A stretch of DNA of 64,000 nt, taken from positions 1 through 64,000 of the forward strand of contig NZ_JACSPZ010000005.1 of assembly GCF_014836905.1 (NCBI RefSeq), in the 5' to 3' direction. Source of the DNA: Solibacillus faecavium (GTDB lineage Bacteria > Bacillota > Bacilli > Bacillales_A > Planococcaceae). Shown here in pieces: positions 54,429-63,904 of this stretch. Each line of letters opens with the position of its first letter. Within the stretch, counting starts at the first letter, position 1. The translations under genes were made by a program, and so were the position numbers. Below the pieces are notes generated by a model that saw only the letters and a list, made by a program, of their open reading frames with translations, made no database searches and was not told the DNA's origin.

Positions 54429-55620
54429 GATCTACACCTCCGTTTTTTTCAGAGGCTAATGACTCTAGTACTACACCGCGGATAAGTACACCGCGCAGTT
54501 TCCCCTCTTCGACTACAGCAACAGGTGTCGGAGAATCGGAAATAACCGATAAAATATCCTGTATGACTGTAGATGGTTCAACAATTGGCATATCATTGCG
54601 TAGAATCGATTGCAATGATTTTTCACCGGATTGCGCAAGCTCAAGTGCATCATTTGCAGTAATATAGCCTAAATACTTTCGGGCTTTATCTACTGCTAGC
54701 AGGACACTTACTTTATCTTCTCTCATACGCTGCAACGCAACTTTTGGCCCTTCATGATCAATTTGAATTGTCATTGGACGAATCATCGCATTTTCCGCCG
54801 TCAATACTTTCGAACGATCTACATCTTCCAGGAATGATCGGACATATTCATTTGCAGGGTTAGTCAAAATTTCTTCCCCTGTTCCTACTTGAATGATCTT
54901 ACCATCCTTCATAATGGCAATACGATCGCCAATACGAAGTGCTTCATTCAGATCATGTGTAATAAAGACAATCGTTTTTTGTAAATTAGCTTGTAATTCC
55001 AATAGCTCATCTTGCATTTCTTTTCGAATGAGCGGATCAAGAGCAGAAAAAGCTTCATCCATTAAAATAATTTCTGTATCATTTGCTAACGCACGTGCAA
55101 GTCCTACACGTTGTTGCATACCACCTGATAATTGATCTGGATATTGATCTTTATAGGAGAGCAATCCTGCATTTTGTAAAGCCTTTTCTGCTTTTAATCG
55201 TCTTTCCTCTTTTGGAATGCCTCGGATTTCCAGGCCATACTCTGCGTTTTGCAAAATTGTACGTTGTGGGAATAATGCGAAGTTTTGAAACACCATGCTC
55301 ATTTTTTCTCTTCGAACAATTTGTAAGCTCTTTTTATTCAAGTTTGTAATGTTCTGGTTATCTATATATATATCACCGCTTGTTGGTTGAATTAATCGAT
55401 TTAACAGTCGTATTAATGTTGACTTCCCACTTCCTGAAAGCCCCATAATTACGAAAATCTCACCTTCTTCAATCGTTAAACTAGCTTCATATACACCTAC
55501 AGTGGCATTTGTTTCTTTTAAAATCTGTTCTTTAGATTTTTCCTGCTTAACTAACTTCAATGCTTGTGATGTATTTTTCCCAAATACTTTCGTGACTCGT
55601 TCAATATTAATTTTCCCCAT
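54421..55620 (-). CDS. opuAA: Glycine betaine ABC transporter ATP-binding protein with CBS pair
   Basis: 399 residues. The ATPase domain has Walker [10 protein letters not shown], the signature [15 protein letters not shown] and Walker [14 protein letters not shown]. From about 275 there is a tandem CBS module ([38 protein letters not shown]), the ionic-strength or nucleotide sensor of OpuA. In related OpuA proteins the CBS pair binds c-di-AMP. First gene of opuA-ABC, with the operator and promoter at 55652-55728 just upstream. Confidence 0.96.
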   Translation of the reverse strand: MGKINIERVTKVFGKNTSQALKLVKQEKSKEQILKETNATVGVYEASLTIEEGEIFVIMGLSGSGKSTLIRLLNRLIQPTSGDIYIDNQNITNLNKKSLQIVRREKMSMVFQNFALFPQRTILQNAEYGLEIRGIPKEERRLKAEKALQNAGLLSYKDQYPDQLSGGMQQRVGLARALANDTEIILMDEAFSALDPLIRKEMQDELLELQANLQKTIVFITHDLNEALRIGDRIAIMKDGKIIQVGTGEEILTNPANEYVRSFLEDVDRSKVLTAENAMIRPMTIQIDHEGPKVALQRMREDKVSVLLAVDKARKYLGYITANDALELAQSGEKSLQSILRNDMPIVEPSTVIQDILSVISDSPTPVAVVEEGKLRGVLIRGVVLESLASEKNGGVDHE

Positions 55621-55651
55621 AATCCACTTCCTATAATTATAAATTTCTCAC

Positions 55652-55728
55652 AAGTAACAACTCTTTTATTCTATCAGGTTGTTACAAGCAACAACTCCAA
55701 TACTAATGAACGTTGTTACTTTTGTCAA
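55652..55728 (-). promoter_or_regulatory. opuA promoter embedded in a four-half-site BusR-type operator
   Basis: Minus-strand promoter: -35 TTGACA (55723-55728), 17-bp spacer, -10 TAGTAT (55700-55705). Four related half-sites alternate in direction: AAGTAACAAC (55652-55661), GTTGTTAC (55678-55685), AAGCAACAAC (55686-55695) and GTTGTTACTT (55712-55721). The first and fourth are exact inverse complements. The fourth lies inside the promoter spacer and the third at the predicted start site, so binding would block transcription. Confidence 0.8.
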
Positions 55729-55782
55729 ATAAGAAGTATCCATTCGAAAATTTTCAGAAAGAAATAGTTTACATTAAACAGA

Positions 55783-55822
55783 AAAAACTACTACCGAACA
55801 AGTTTTCGGTAGTAGTTTGTTT
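55783..55822 (-). terminator. Terminator after busR
   Basis: Minus strand: AAACTACTACCGAA pairs with TTCGGTAGTAGTTT around a short loop, followed by T6. It separates busR from the opuA operon. Confidence 0.88.
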
Positions 55823-55871
55823 TTATTACAAATATGACAAGCTTCACTAAAGCTAAATGAAAATGGTTACT

Positions 55872-56498
55872 TTATAGTTGTAAAAAGTGTTTCACATTTG
55901 AGTAGCATTCATCTTTACCAATAAAAAATAAAGTGTCTCCAGAAGAAATTGTAGCGTACGGACCAGGAGAAACAATTAGTTCATGATCCTTTTTAATGCC
56001 TATAATTGTTGCTCCAGTTTGTTGCCAAAAGTTAATTTCCCCAATATTTTTTGATAAATAAGGACATTGCTCTGTAATATCAATTTGAAAAGGAACAAAA
56101 GGATTAATGGATTGATATCTGCTTGTCCGATTAACCATCTCCTCTAGCGTATCCTGGAAGTTATTTAATTCATCAATTTGTTTGCCAATACTATCTGTTA
56201 ATTGCTTTTGTAAATCCCGTATTGATTTTACTCCCTGCAATCGCTGAACGTAATTGGCGGCATTTTCGTACGAAACGATTACAACACCGCTTCCTTTTGT
56301 TGCTTCGACGATATTTAAATCTTGTAAAACGGCAATCGCTCTTCTCGCTGTTTCCGAAGATACATTGTATTGAGATGCTAATGATGAACGTGCATAAATT
56401 TTTTCTCCGACAATATATTTTTTTTCAACAATTTTTGCTGCTATATCCTCTGCAATCACTTGATACTTCGGCTGTTTAATTTGGATTTTTTTCTCCAT
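55872..56498 (-). CDS. busR: BusR-type GntR regulator with RCK_C domain (c-di-AMP sensor)
   Basis: 208 residues. The N-terminal GntR winged HTH (ARSSLASQYNVSSETARRAIAVLQDLNIV) is followed by a helical linker (75-125) and a C-terminal RCK_C/TrkA-C domain (GATIIGIKKDHELIVSPGPYATISSGDTLFFIG). This fusion is that of BusR, which in Lactococcus and Streptococcus represses the betaine transporter when bound to c-di-AMP. It lies directly upstream of opuA, whose promoter carries an ordered operator. The ATG at 56498 follows AAGGAG; a GTG at 56507 overlaps that site. Confidence 0.88.
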   Translation of the reverse strand: MEKKIQIKQPKYQVIAEDIAAKIVEKKYIVGEKIYARSSLASQYNVSSETARRAIAVLQDLNIVEATKGSGVVIVSYENAANYVQRLQGVKSIRDLQKQLTDSIGKQIDELNNFQDTLEEMVNRTSRYQSINPFVPFQIDITEQCPYLSKNIGEINFWQQTGATIIGIKKDHELIVSPGPYATISSGDTLFFIGKDECYSNVKHFLQL

Positions 56499-56817
56499 TA
56501 TTTGCACTCCTTTGTGCTAGGTTCAAAAGATGAGTAAATTTCAATATCTTCACTCTATCGAAATTATATCTGTTTTTTTCATAACCGCAAATTTACTTTT
56601 TAATATTCTTTATTTAAATAGTATTTATTTTACATAAAACTTTAAATATAAACAAATAATACTTTTATCTCTGTCATTTCATTCTCTCTTTAACACCATA
56701 TTTTTCTGCTTTTAGAAAGGAAATCTCACTTTAACGCTTCAACTTGATAAACTTCTTTATTATTCCGATTAATGATGATAAAATTTTGATATTGTTAAAT
56801 TAGAAATAGGTGAAATA
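56499..56817. other. Intergenic stretch between busR and the APC permease gene
   Basis: 319 bp, very AT-rich. It must hold divergent promoters. I see no convincing -35/-10 pair, no riboswitch motif and no small gene. Confidence 0.5.
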
Positions 56818-58203
56818 GTGAAAAAATTATTTAGAAAAAAACCCATTGAGGACCTTTTGCATAAAAGCAATAATTTGCAACTCCCAAAAACATTAGGCGC
56901 ATTTGACTTAATTTTACTCGGGGTGGGTGCAATTGTTGGAACAGGTATATTTATCTTGCCTGGAACAGTTTCAGCTCTACATGCAGGACCCGGGATTATA
57001 TTTTCCTTTGTCATTGCAGCTATAGTGTGCGCATTAGCCGCGCTCTGTTATTCAGAATTTTCTTCAACTGTCCCCGTGACAGGAAGTGCTTATTCTTATA
57101 GTTATATCGTTTTCGGTGAAATCATCGCCTGGCTCGTTGGGTGGTCGTTGCTACTGGAATATGGACTCGCTACAGCGGCTGTAGCGACTGGATGGTCAGG
57201 TTACTTTATTTCCTTATTAGAAGGGTTAAATATTCACATTCCGTTAGCTTTAACCGGACCATTCAACCTGGAAGATGGCACTTATATTAACTTACCAGCA
57301 ATTTTTATTATTTTTGTAATCGGAATTTTACTGACATTAGGTATGAAAGAGTCCGCAAGATTTAATGCATTATTAGTTGCGATAAAAGTAGGGGTTATTT
57401 TATTATTTATTGCTGTCGGGGTATTTTATGTAAAGCCAGAAAACTGGACACCTTTTTTACCATTCGGTATGAGCGGTGTATTTACTGGTGCAGCGCTCGT
57501 GTTTTTCGCTTACTTAGGATTTGACGCAGTGTCATCTGCAGCTGAAGAGGTTAAAAATCCACAGCGAAGTATGCCTATTGGTATTATCGGCTCCTTATTT
57601 ATTTGTACATTGCTTTATGTCGTGGTTTCTTTAGTATTAACTGGTATTGTCCCTTACACAAATTTAAATGTGACAGATCCCGTTTCCTTTGCCATGCAAG
57701 TAATCAATCAGGAATGGGCAGCTGGCATTATCTCATTAGGTGCAGTGATTGGGATGATGACCGTTATTTTAGTAATGATGTATGGAGGCACTCGTCTATT
57801 AATGGCATTTGCCCGGGACGGTTTAATGCCTAAAATATTTTCACAGTTAAGTCCAAAGCGTAAAACCCCTGTGAAAAACACATGGTTTTTTACAATTGTC
57901 ATTTCTTTCTTTGCTGGATTTGTTCCATTGGAAACATTAGCAGAATTAGTAAATATGGGAACATTAGTTGCCTTTATATTCGTTTCAGCTGGAATTTTGA
58001 ATTTAAGAAAAAACAAAAACTTGCCGCCTAATGGATTTAAAGTACCGTTTTATCCTGTGTTGCCAATCGTATCGCTAGTTCTATGTATATTCCTCATTAC
58101 ACAGCTGTCAATGCAAACTTGGGCTGCTTGTGGTATCTGGTTCATAATAGGACTCATTATTTATTTCCTTTATGGAAAAAGAAAATCAACTTTAAATTCA
58201 TAA
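56818..58203 (+). CDS. APC-family amino acid permease (YfnA/CAT type)
   Basis: 461 residues, 12 transmembrane helices. The helix 1 glycine-rich motif GVGAIVGTGIFILPG and the helix 6 segment FFAYLGFDAVSSAAEEVKNPQRS are those of cationic/neutral amino acid permeases of the APC superfamily (YfnA, YhdG, CAT-like). Imports amino acids with protons; the exact substrate is unclear. The start is GTG behind TAGGTGAAA. Terminated at 58211-58256. Confidence 0.9.
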   Translation: MKKLFRKKPIEDLLHKSNNLQLPKTLGAFDLILLGVGAIVGTGIFILPGTVSALHAGPGIIFSFVIAAIVCALAALCYSEFSSTVPVTGSAYSYSYIVFGEIIAWLVGWSLLLEYGLATAAVATGWSGYFISLLEGLNIHIPLALTGPFNLEDGTYINLPAIFIIFVIGILLTLGMKESARFNALLVAIKVGVILLFIAVGVFYVKPENWTPFLPFGMSGVFTGAALVFFAYLGFDAVSSAAEEVKNPQRSMPIGIIGSLFICTLLYVVVSLVLTGIVPYTNLNVTDPVSFAMQVINQEWAAGIISLGAVIGMMTVILVMMYGGTRLLMAFARDGLMPKIFSQLSPKRKTPVKNTWFFTIVISFFAGFVPLETLAELVNMGTLVAFIFVSAGILNLRKNKNLPPNGFKVPFYPVLPIVSLVLCIFLITQLSMQTWAACGIWFIIGLIIYFLYGKRKSTLNS

Positions 58204-58210
58204 AATGACC

Positions 58211-58256
58211 TAAGCCTTATGTTAAATGATCATTCATTTGACATAAGGCTTTTTTA
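58211..58256 (+). terminator. Terminator after the APC permease gene
   Basis: AAGCCTTATGTTAAATGA pairs with TCATTTGACATAAGGCTT (one G-T) with a short loop, followed by T5 on the plus strand. Confidence 0.88.
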
Positions 58257-58356
58257 GTGCAATCTGACCTTATTAAATTGTTTAATTTTGAACCTTTTAG
58301 AGATGTCAATATGTTGCTAAGATGATAGATAATTTCAAATAGAAGGAGAATTATCT

Positions 58357-58899
58357 ATGCAAACAACAACAAGGTCTGTTTCTACCTCGTCAGACAAAAC
58401 AAAAGATTTAATTATTACTAGCTTACTTATTTCTCTAGTCTTTATTGCTACATTCTTCATTAATATTCGATTGCCTATTGCAGCAAACGGCGGCCTCGTC
58501 CATTTAGGATCGGCAATGCTGTTTATAGTAGCGATAATATTTGGTCCGAAAAAAGGGGCAATTGCAGGAGCTTTTGGAATGGCATTGTTTGATATTCTAT
58601 CTGGCTGGACATTGTGGGCACCCTTCACTTTTATTACACGTGGTATTCAAGGCTATATCGTAGGTAAAATTGCTACATCTAAGGGCAAAAATGGTGAGAG
58701 TTCGATTTATAATATCATTGCGATTTTTGTTTCGATTCCCTTTATGTTGGGCGGTTATTATATTTGTGAACGTGTGTTGTATGGAAATTGGATTATTCCG
58801 TTAGCTTCTATTCCCGGCAACCTTGTTCAAAATACAGTCGGACTTATTATTGCTATACCTGTTTGCATTGCATTGAAGAAGCTGTCGATTTTTAAATAA
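58357..58899 (+). CDS. ECF transporter S component (substrate unknown)
   Basis: 180 residues with five to six transmembrane helices, the size of ECF S components. The opening DLIITSLLISLVFIATFFINI and the central HLGSAMLFIVAIIFGPKKGAIAGAFGMALFDIL region match the vitamin-uptake S family (PF07155-like). It would work with a shared EcfA-EcfA'-EcfT module encoded elsewhere. No riboswitch or pathway gene lies beside it, so the vitamin is not known. The ATG follows AGAAGGAG. Confidence 0.85.
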   Translation: MQTTTRSVSTSSDKTKDLIITSLLISLVFIATFFINIRLPIAANGGLVHLGSAMLFIVAIIFGPKKGAIAGAFGMALFDILSGWTLWAPFTFITRGIQGYIVGKIATSKGKNGESSIYNIIAIFVSIPFMLGGYYICERVLYGNWIIPLASIPGNLVQNTVGLIIAIPVCIALKKLSIFK

Positions 58900-58906
58900 T
58901 GAAAAA

Positions 58907-59181
58907 GAGCCTTGGACAAAACAAAAAATATCCATTTCCCCAAAGAAAAAATGGATATTTTTCTGCTTCTATCAAAATTGATTTCCGTTCCGGGGACGCT
59001 TTCCGGGGGCACGGCCTGAGCCTGTAGTCTCAGGCGTCGGTGCTCCTGCGGTTACTCGTCGCAAAATAAATTTGCTGTTCCCCCAGGAGTCGCCCCTTCA
59101 CTCCAATCAATTCATATAGTATCAGTTTCTTAATAAGAATATTCCCTTATCCAAACAAATTTCTACTTATGTCCCAGGCTC
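58907..59181. repeat. Composite GC-rich intergenic repeat with outer inverted arms
   Basis: Outer arms GAGCCTTGGACA (58907-58918) and TGTCCCAGGCTC (59170-59181) are inverse complements with one G-T. Inside lies a hairpin (58924-58966) and a GC-rich core at 58978-59110 that begins TTGATTTCC and ends CCAATCAA, with imperfect terminal symmetry (CCGGGGGCACGGC against GCTGTTCCCCCAGG). The core's left end recurs at 63905 onward. The region has no coding frame. Confidence 0.7.
58924..58966. terminator. Hairpin terminator after the ECF S-component gene
   Basis: AAAAATATCCATTT pairs with AATGGATATTTTT around a 14-base loop, with A and T runs on both sides. It can act in both directions. Confidence 0.75.
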
Positions 59182-59192
59182 CCTTCTCTCTA

Positions 59193-59732
59193 TTATTTTA
59201 CTAATTTACTGATTGCTTTAAAAACGTCGCCTTTTGCCACTTGCTGCATTTCAAATAAGGCCATTTCTACGCTTGTAACGGTAGCCCCAAGTTGTACCAT
59301 TTTCTGAAGACCTATATTACTGTTAGCTGCAGTACGTGAAGACACACAATCCGCCAACACTTCCACCTCATAGCCATTAGCAAGTAAATGCGCAGCAGTT
59401 TGATAAACACAAATATGTGTTTCGATTCCCGCTAGTAGAATTTTTTTACGCCCTGTCTGCTCTAAAGCTCGTACAAATTCCTCTGTATCATAGGCACTAA
59501 ATGTAATTTTTTCGATTGGTTTTTCATCAGTTAAATGCTCTGCAATACGTTCATCGGTTGGTCCGAGCCCCTTAGGGTATTGCTCAAGCCATAAAATCGG
59601 TAACTCGAGTAGTTTTGCTCCTTGTATCACATTGGCAATATTTTTTATGATAAATTCACTTTCATCAACAATTTGCGCCAATTTCCCCTGGATATCAATA
59701 AGTACTAGTACCGCTTCTTCTTTTTTAAGCAT
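59193..59732 (-). CDS. Isochorismatase-family cysteine hydrolase
   Basis: 179 residues. The catalytic triad can be placed: Asp in LVLIDIQGKL (residue 13), Lys in QYPKGLG, and Cys in AGIETHICVYQT (near 117). The family includes nicotinamidases, isochorismatases and YcaC-like hydrolases; the general sequence is closest to the YcaC/hydrolase branch, substrate unknown. The ATG follows AAAGGGGAGG. It stands alone in the accessory segment. Confidence 0.87.
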   Translation of the reverse strand: MLKKEEAVLVLIDIQGKLAQIVDESEFIIKNIANVIQGAKLLELPILWLEQYPKGLGPTDERIAEHLTDEKPIEKITFSAYDTEEFVRALEQTGRKKILLAGIETHICVYQTAAHLLANGYEVEVLADCVSSRTAANSNIGLQKMVQLGATVTSVEMALFEMQQVAKGDVFKAISKLVK

Positions 59733-59858
59733 AAAAATTCCTCCCCTTTACATCATTCTACTATATTATACTGAATTTAATGGATAAAAGAATCCTATAT
59801 GCTTCATTGAAACGAAATGGAGTACCATGTATAGTGAATATAGAAATGGAGGATTTAC

Positions 59859-60335
59859 ATGCTACGTCTTAGTTGGCTCATAAGTTTGGGCATTAGTTTA
59901 TTTGGTGTAATGATTATTCAGCACTTTTTTACGGTTAAGCCAGATGATGTTGCCGATGGCGGTAATCTTGGTGCACTTGGTTTAGCACTTGTCGCACCAT
60001 TTATATTATTAAGTTTATTTATTACATATCGTTTTTTTGTTGTAAGTTCACGCAATGCGAAAGATCATATAATACGCATGATTTACTTTATATTTGGCGT
60101 TGCACTGCTCGTCGTTTTAATTTTCTATGCAATTGATTTTAAAGATAGTGTGTATGCTTCCCTTGGAGGCGACACGACTACACCCGGCTCTACCATTTTT
60201 GGTTTTCCCATTTTAAATGAATATACAAACCATGTTTTTTTAAACTTTTACACATTTGGCATCATACATACAATTAGTGGTCTAATCGGCACAATTGTAG
60301 GAATGGTGAAACCAGATAAACAAATTCAACCATAA
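59859..60335 (+). CDS. Small four-helix membrane protein, unrecognised
   Basis: 158 residues with four transmembrane helices (about 5-24, 43-62, 74-93, 125-148). Between helices three and four lies a short exposed loop with Gly/Thr-rich sequence (GGDTTTPGSTIFGFP). I do not recognise the family. The ATG follows TGGAGGA. A strong terminator follows, shared with pheT on the other strand. Confidence 0.7.
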   Translation: MLRLSWLISLGISLFGVMIIQHFFTVKPDDVADGGNLGALGLALVAPFILLSLFITYRFFVVSSRNAKDHIIRMIYFIFGVALLVVLIFYAIDFKDSVYASLGGDTTTPGSTIFGFPILNEYTNHVFLNFYTFGIIHTISGLIGTIVGMVKPDKQIQP

Positions 60336-60336
60336 A

Positions 60337-60375
60337 TAAAACCCGAATGCCTAAAATTGCTGCATTCGGGTTTTA
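60337..60375. terminator. Bidirectional terminator between the membrane gene and pheT
   Basis: AAAACCCGAATGC pairs with GCATTCGGGTTTT, with T and A runs on each side, between two convergent genes. Confidence 0.9.
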
Positions 60376-60390
60376 AAATATTTTATGATA

Positions 60391-62796
60391 TTATCGTACT
60401 TCCGCGCCAGCTTGTGCTAATGCTTTTAATACTTTATTATGTGCTGCGACTACTTCTTCGTCTGTTAATGTGCGCTCTGGGTCATAGTATGTTAATGAGA
60501 ATGCTACTGATTTTTTACCAGCCGTCATTTTTTCCCCTGCATATACATCGAATACTTTTACATCTTTTAATAATGAAGTGCCTGCACCTTTAATAATGCT
60601 GACGATTTCACCTGCTGGAGTTGCTATATCCAGTTCTAATGCGATATCACGGCTCATTGCCGGGAAGCGCGGAATCATTGAATAAACAAGCTCTTCTTGC
60701 GTCGCACTTAAAATGGCATTCAAGTTTAATTCAGCCACATAAGTTTCTTTTACATCAAATGCTTTTTGTTCTTGCGGATGAAGCTGGGCAATGACACCCA
60801 CTTTTTCGCCATCTAATAAAACATCAGCTGTACGACCAGGATGTAAGCCGTCTACTTGCGCTTTTGCATAGCCTACACGAGATGTTAAGCCTAATTTTGC
60901 AAATACCGCTTCTACAATACCTTTTGCAACGAAGAAATCAACGTTTTTCTTCTCGCCTTGCCATGTATTATCAATCCATTTACCTGTTAATACAAGTGCC
61001 AAGTGCTCTTCTTCAAATGGAAGTTCTTCCGCAGTTTGACCAAGGAATACAGAACCAATTTCATATAATGCCACTGTTTCTGCTTGGCGGGCTACGTTAT
61101 AGCTTGCCGCCTCTACTAAGTGAGGAATTAAACTTTGGCGTAGTGTAGAGCGCTCTTCAGACATAGGCATTAATAACTTTGTCGTCTCTTCAGCTTTTAA
61201 AGCAAACTTTTGAGCATGCGCTGCTGAAGTTAAAGAATAAGTTACTGCTTGATAAAGACCGGCACCTTCCATAACGTTGCGTACAATACGGCGTCCTGCT
61301 TGATATGGCGTTAAGCGGCCAACTTGATCACTCGCCGGTAAGCTTACAGGAATCTCATCGTAGCCATACATACGTGCTATTTCTTCCACGATATCTTCCG
61401 GAATTTTAATATCCTGACGTCGTGTCGGAGCATCAATGATTAATAACCCATTAACTGCTTCCACATCAAATTTTAAGCGCTCTAAAATAGACAGCATATC
61501 CTCTAAAGATATCTTCATACCTAAGCGGCCATTAATGAAGTCAGGTGATACAACTACACGGGCTGGTGTCTTATCCAACTCATCAACTAGCACTGTACCT
61601 TCTAGTACTTCTCCTCCTGCTAATTCAGCAAGTAACTGTGCTGCACGTTCAGCAGCAGGAAGGACACGGTTTGGATCTACACCTTTTTCAAAACGTGCAG
61701 AAGAATCCGAACGTAAGCCGATTTCTTTTGAAGTACGACGGACAGATGCCGGGTTGAAGTATGCAGATTCGATTACTACTGTCGTTGTAGTATTTGATAC
61801 TTCTGATTTAGCACCGCCCATAACACCTGCTACTGCTTCAGCTTCTTGACCATTTGTAATAACAAGGTTATGTGGTTGTAATTTACGTTCCTGATCATCA
61901 AGAGTCGTCATCACTTCGCCATCACGAGCCATACGTGTAACGATTTCACCAGTTGCTAACTTGTCATAGTCGAACGCATGTAATGGTTGACCGTACTCCA
62001 TTAACACATAGTTTGTAATATCGACTACGTTATTATGTGGACGTACTCCCGCAGACATAAGCGCATGTTGCAGCCATAATGGAGATTCTTTTACTTCAAT
62101 ATTTTTCACAACTTTCGCTGCGTACATTGGGTTTGCTTCTTTATCTTCTACTGTTAATTTTAATACATCTGCCGCTTTTTCAGCTGAAGCTGTATAATTA
62201 ATTTCCGGTAATTTTACATCTTGAGATAAAATTGCTGCTACTTCATAAGCAACACCAAGCATACTTAATGCATCCGAACGATTAGGTGTTAAACCAAGCT
62301 CAAGTACTGTATCACATAAGCCTAAAACTTCTAATGCATCCGCACCTGGCGTTGAATCTGAAGGTAAAACATAAATCCCTTCAGCATAAGCTTTTGGTAC
62401 AAGGCGACCTTCAATGCCTAACTCTTGAAGTGAACAAATCATACCGTTTGATTCTTGACCACGTAATTTCGCCTTTTTTATCTTAATGCCTCCAGGTAAT
62501 TTCGCACCTGGACGCGCTACGATTACTTTTTGACCTGCATCTACATTTGGAGCACCACAAACGATTTGTTGAAGTTCTTCTTCGCCAACGTCTACTTGGC
62601 ACACATTTAATTTATCTGCTTCCGGGTGCTTTTCTTTTGATACAACATGACCCACTACAACATTTGACATGCCTAGTGAACGATCGATTACTGCATCTAC
62701 TTCAATCCCCGCACGCGTAATTTTTTCTGCTAATTCATTTGCTTCTAAAGAAGAAATATCTACATATTGACTTAACCATTTTAACGAAACTAACAT
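60391..62796 (-). CDS. pheT: Phenylalanine-tRNA ligase beta subunit
   Basis: 801 residues. Beta subunit of the alpha2-beta2 enzyme that charges tRNA-Phe; it carries tRNA-binding and editing functions. Domains in order: tRNA-binding EMAP-like domain (VVGHVVSKEKHPEADKLNVC, 40-150), B3/B4 editing region (210-390), B5 (410-475), catalytic-like core and the C-terminal anticodon-binding FDX domain (RFPAMSRDIALELD, ~708-800). The ATG follows AGAAGGAGG, 17 bp after pheS. Confidence 0.97.
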   Translation of the reverse strand: MLVSLKWLSQYVDISSLEANELAEKITRAGIEVDAVIDRSLGMSNVVVGHVVSKEKHPEADKLNVCQVDVGEEELQQIVCGAPNVDAGQKVIVARPGAKLPGGIKIKKAKLRGQESNGMICSLQELGIEGRLVPKAYAEGIYVLPSDSTPGADALEVLGLCDTVLELGLTPNRSDALSMLGVAYEVAAILSQDVKLPEINYTASAEKAADVLKLTVEDKEANPMYAAKVVKNIEVKESPLWLQHALMSAGVRPHNNVVDITNYVLMEYGQPLHAFDYDKLATGEIVTRMARDGEVMTTLDDQERKLQPHNLVITNGQEAEAVAGVMGGAKSEVSNTTTTVVIESAYFNPASVRRTSKEIGLRSDSSARFEKGVDPNRVLPAAERAAQLLAELAGGEVLEGTVLVDELDKTPARVVVSPDFINGRLGMKISLEDMLSILERLKFDVEAVNGLLIIDAPTRRQDIKIPEDIVEEIARMYGYDEIPVSLPASDQVGRLTPYQAGRRIVRNVMEGAGLYQAVTYSLTSAAHAQKFALKAEETTKLLMPMSEERSTLRQSLIPHLVEAASYNVARQAETVALYEIGSVFLGQTAEELPFEEEHLALVLTGKWIDNTWQGEKKNVDFFVAKGIVEAVFAKLGLTSRVGYAKAQVDGLHPGRTADVLLDGEKVGVIAQLHPQEQKAFDVKETYVAELNLNAILSATQEELVYSMIPRFPAMSRDIALELDIATPAGEIVSIIKGAGTSLLKDVKVFDVYAGEKMTAGKKSVAFSLTYYDPERTLTDEEVVAAHNKVLKALAQAGAEVR

Positions 62797-62813
62797 TTAT
62801 ATTGTCCTCCTTC

Positions 62814-63851
62814 TTACACTTCTGCCTGGTGGAATTGTGATAAGAAGCGCGTGTCATTTGTATAGAAATGACGAATATCATCCACACCGTATTTTAACAT
62901 TGCGATACGCTCGGCACCGATTCCGAATGCGAAACCTGAAACTACCGTTGAATCATATCCAGCCATTTCAAGTACGTTCGGATGTACCATACCAGCACCT
63001 AAAATTTCGATCCAACCAGTTTGCTTACATACGTTACAGCCTTTACCTGAGCATTTATGACAAGATACGTCCACTTCTACAGAAGGCTCTGTGAATGGGA
63101 AGAATGATGGACGTAAACGAATTTCACGCTCTGCACCGAACATTCTTTTCGCAAGGGCATCCAAAGTACCTTTAAGATCGGACATGCGAATATTTTCACC
63201 AATTACAAGACCTTCAATTTGCATGAATTGGTGAGAATGCGTCGCATCGTCTGTATCACGACGGAATACTTTACCTGGACAAATTACACGAATCGGCTCG
63301 CCTTTTTTGGCTTCCATTGTACGTGCCTGTACAGGTGAAGTGTGTGTACGTAATAATGTTTCTTCTGAAATGTAAAATGAATCCTGCATATCACGTGCTG
63401 GATGGCCTTTTGGTAAGTTCATCGCTTCAAAATTATAGTAGTCTTTTTCTACTTCCGGACCTTCTACAATTTCGTATCCCATTCCTAGGAATAAATCTTC
63501 AATTTCTTCAATAACACGTGTTAAAAGATGGCGGTTTCCTGCACGTACTTTTGCACCTGGTAATGTTACATCGATCGATTCGTTTTCAAGCTGTGCTAAA
63601 ATTGCAGCTTCTTCTAATACAGCTACCTTTTTCTCAAGCTCAGCTGTTACATTTTCACGTACTGTGTTTACAAGGGCACCCATTTTTGGGCGTTCTTCTG
63701 CAGAAAGTTTCCCCATTCCTTTTAAAAGATCCGTGATTGGTCCTTTTTTACCTAAGTACGCAACACGAACGTCGTTTAATGCTTTTAAATCGGCAGCGTC
63801 AGCAATTTTTGCTAATGCTTCTTGTTCTAATTGCTTTAATTGTTGTTCCAT
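62814..63851 (-). CDS. pheS: Phenylalanine-tRNA ligase alpha subunit
   Basis: 345 residues. Catalytic subunit of PheRS, class II. The N-terminal coiled-coil (1-90) is followed by the core with motif 1 ([21 protein letters not shown]), motif 2 ([22 protein letters not shown]) and motif 3 ([17 protein letters not shown]). The Cys pairs in [12 protein letters not shown] lie in a small loop and may bind zinc. The ATG follows AAGGAGG. A T-box leader is usual here in Bacillus but is not visible in the 149 bp left in the window, most of which is a repeat. Confidence 0.97.
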   Translation of the reverse strand: MEQQLKQLEQEALAKIADAADLKALNDVRVAYLGKKGPITDLLKGMGKLSAEERPKMGALVNTVRENVTAELEKKVAVLEEAAILAQLENESIDVTLPGAKVRAGNRHLLTRVIEEIEDLFLGMGYEIVEGPEVEKDYYNFEAMNLPKGHPARDMQDSFYISEETLLRTHTSPVQARTMEAKKGEPIRVICPGKVFRRDTDDATHSHQFMQIEGLVIGENIRMSDLKGTLDALAKRMFGAEREIRLRPSFFPFTEPSVEVDVSCHKCSGKGCNVCKQTGWIEILGAGMVHPNVLEMAGYDSTVVSGFAFGIGAERIAMLKYGVDDIRHFYTNDTRFLSQFHQAEV

Positions 63852-63904
63852 TTTACAAAGTCCTCCTTATTTAGTTAGAGAATAAAGTTAGCTTCTTCAA
63901 TACG

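Noticed and set aside
58257-58356. Vitamin riboswitch before the ECF S-component gene
   Set aside because: Only about 100 bp of AT-rich DNA without thiamine, cobalamin, FMN or folate riboswitch motifs.
63852-63904. T-box leader before pheS
   Set aside because: The 53 bp between pheS and the repeat hold none of the T-box motifs (no GGGTGG or TGGTACCGCG-like stretch). It may lie outside the window.
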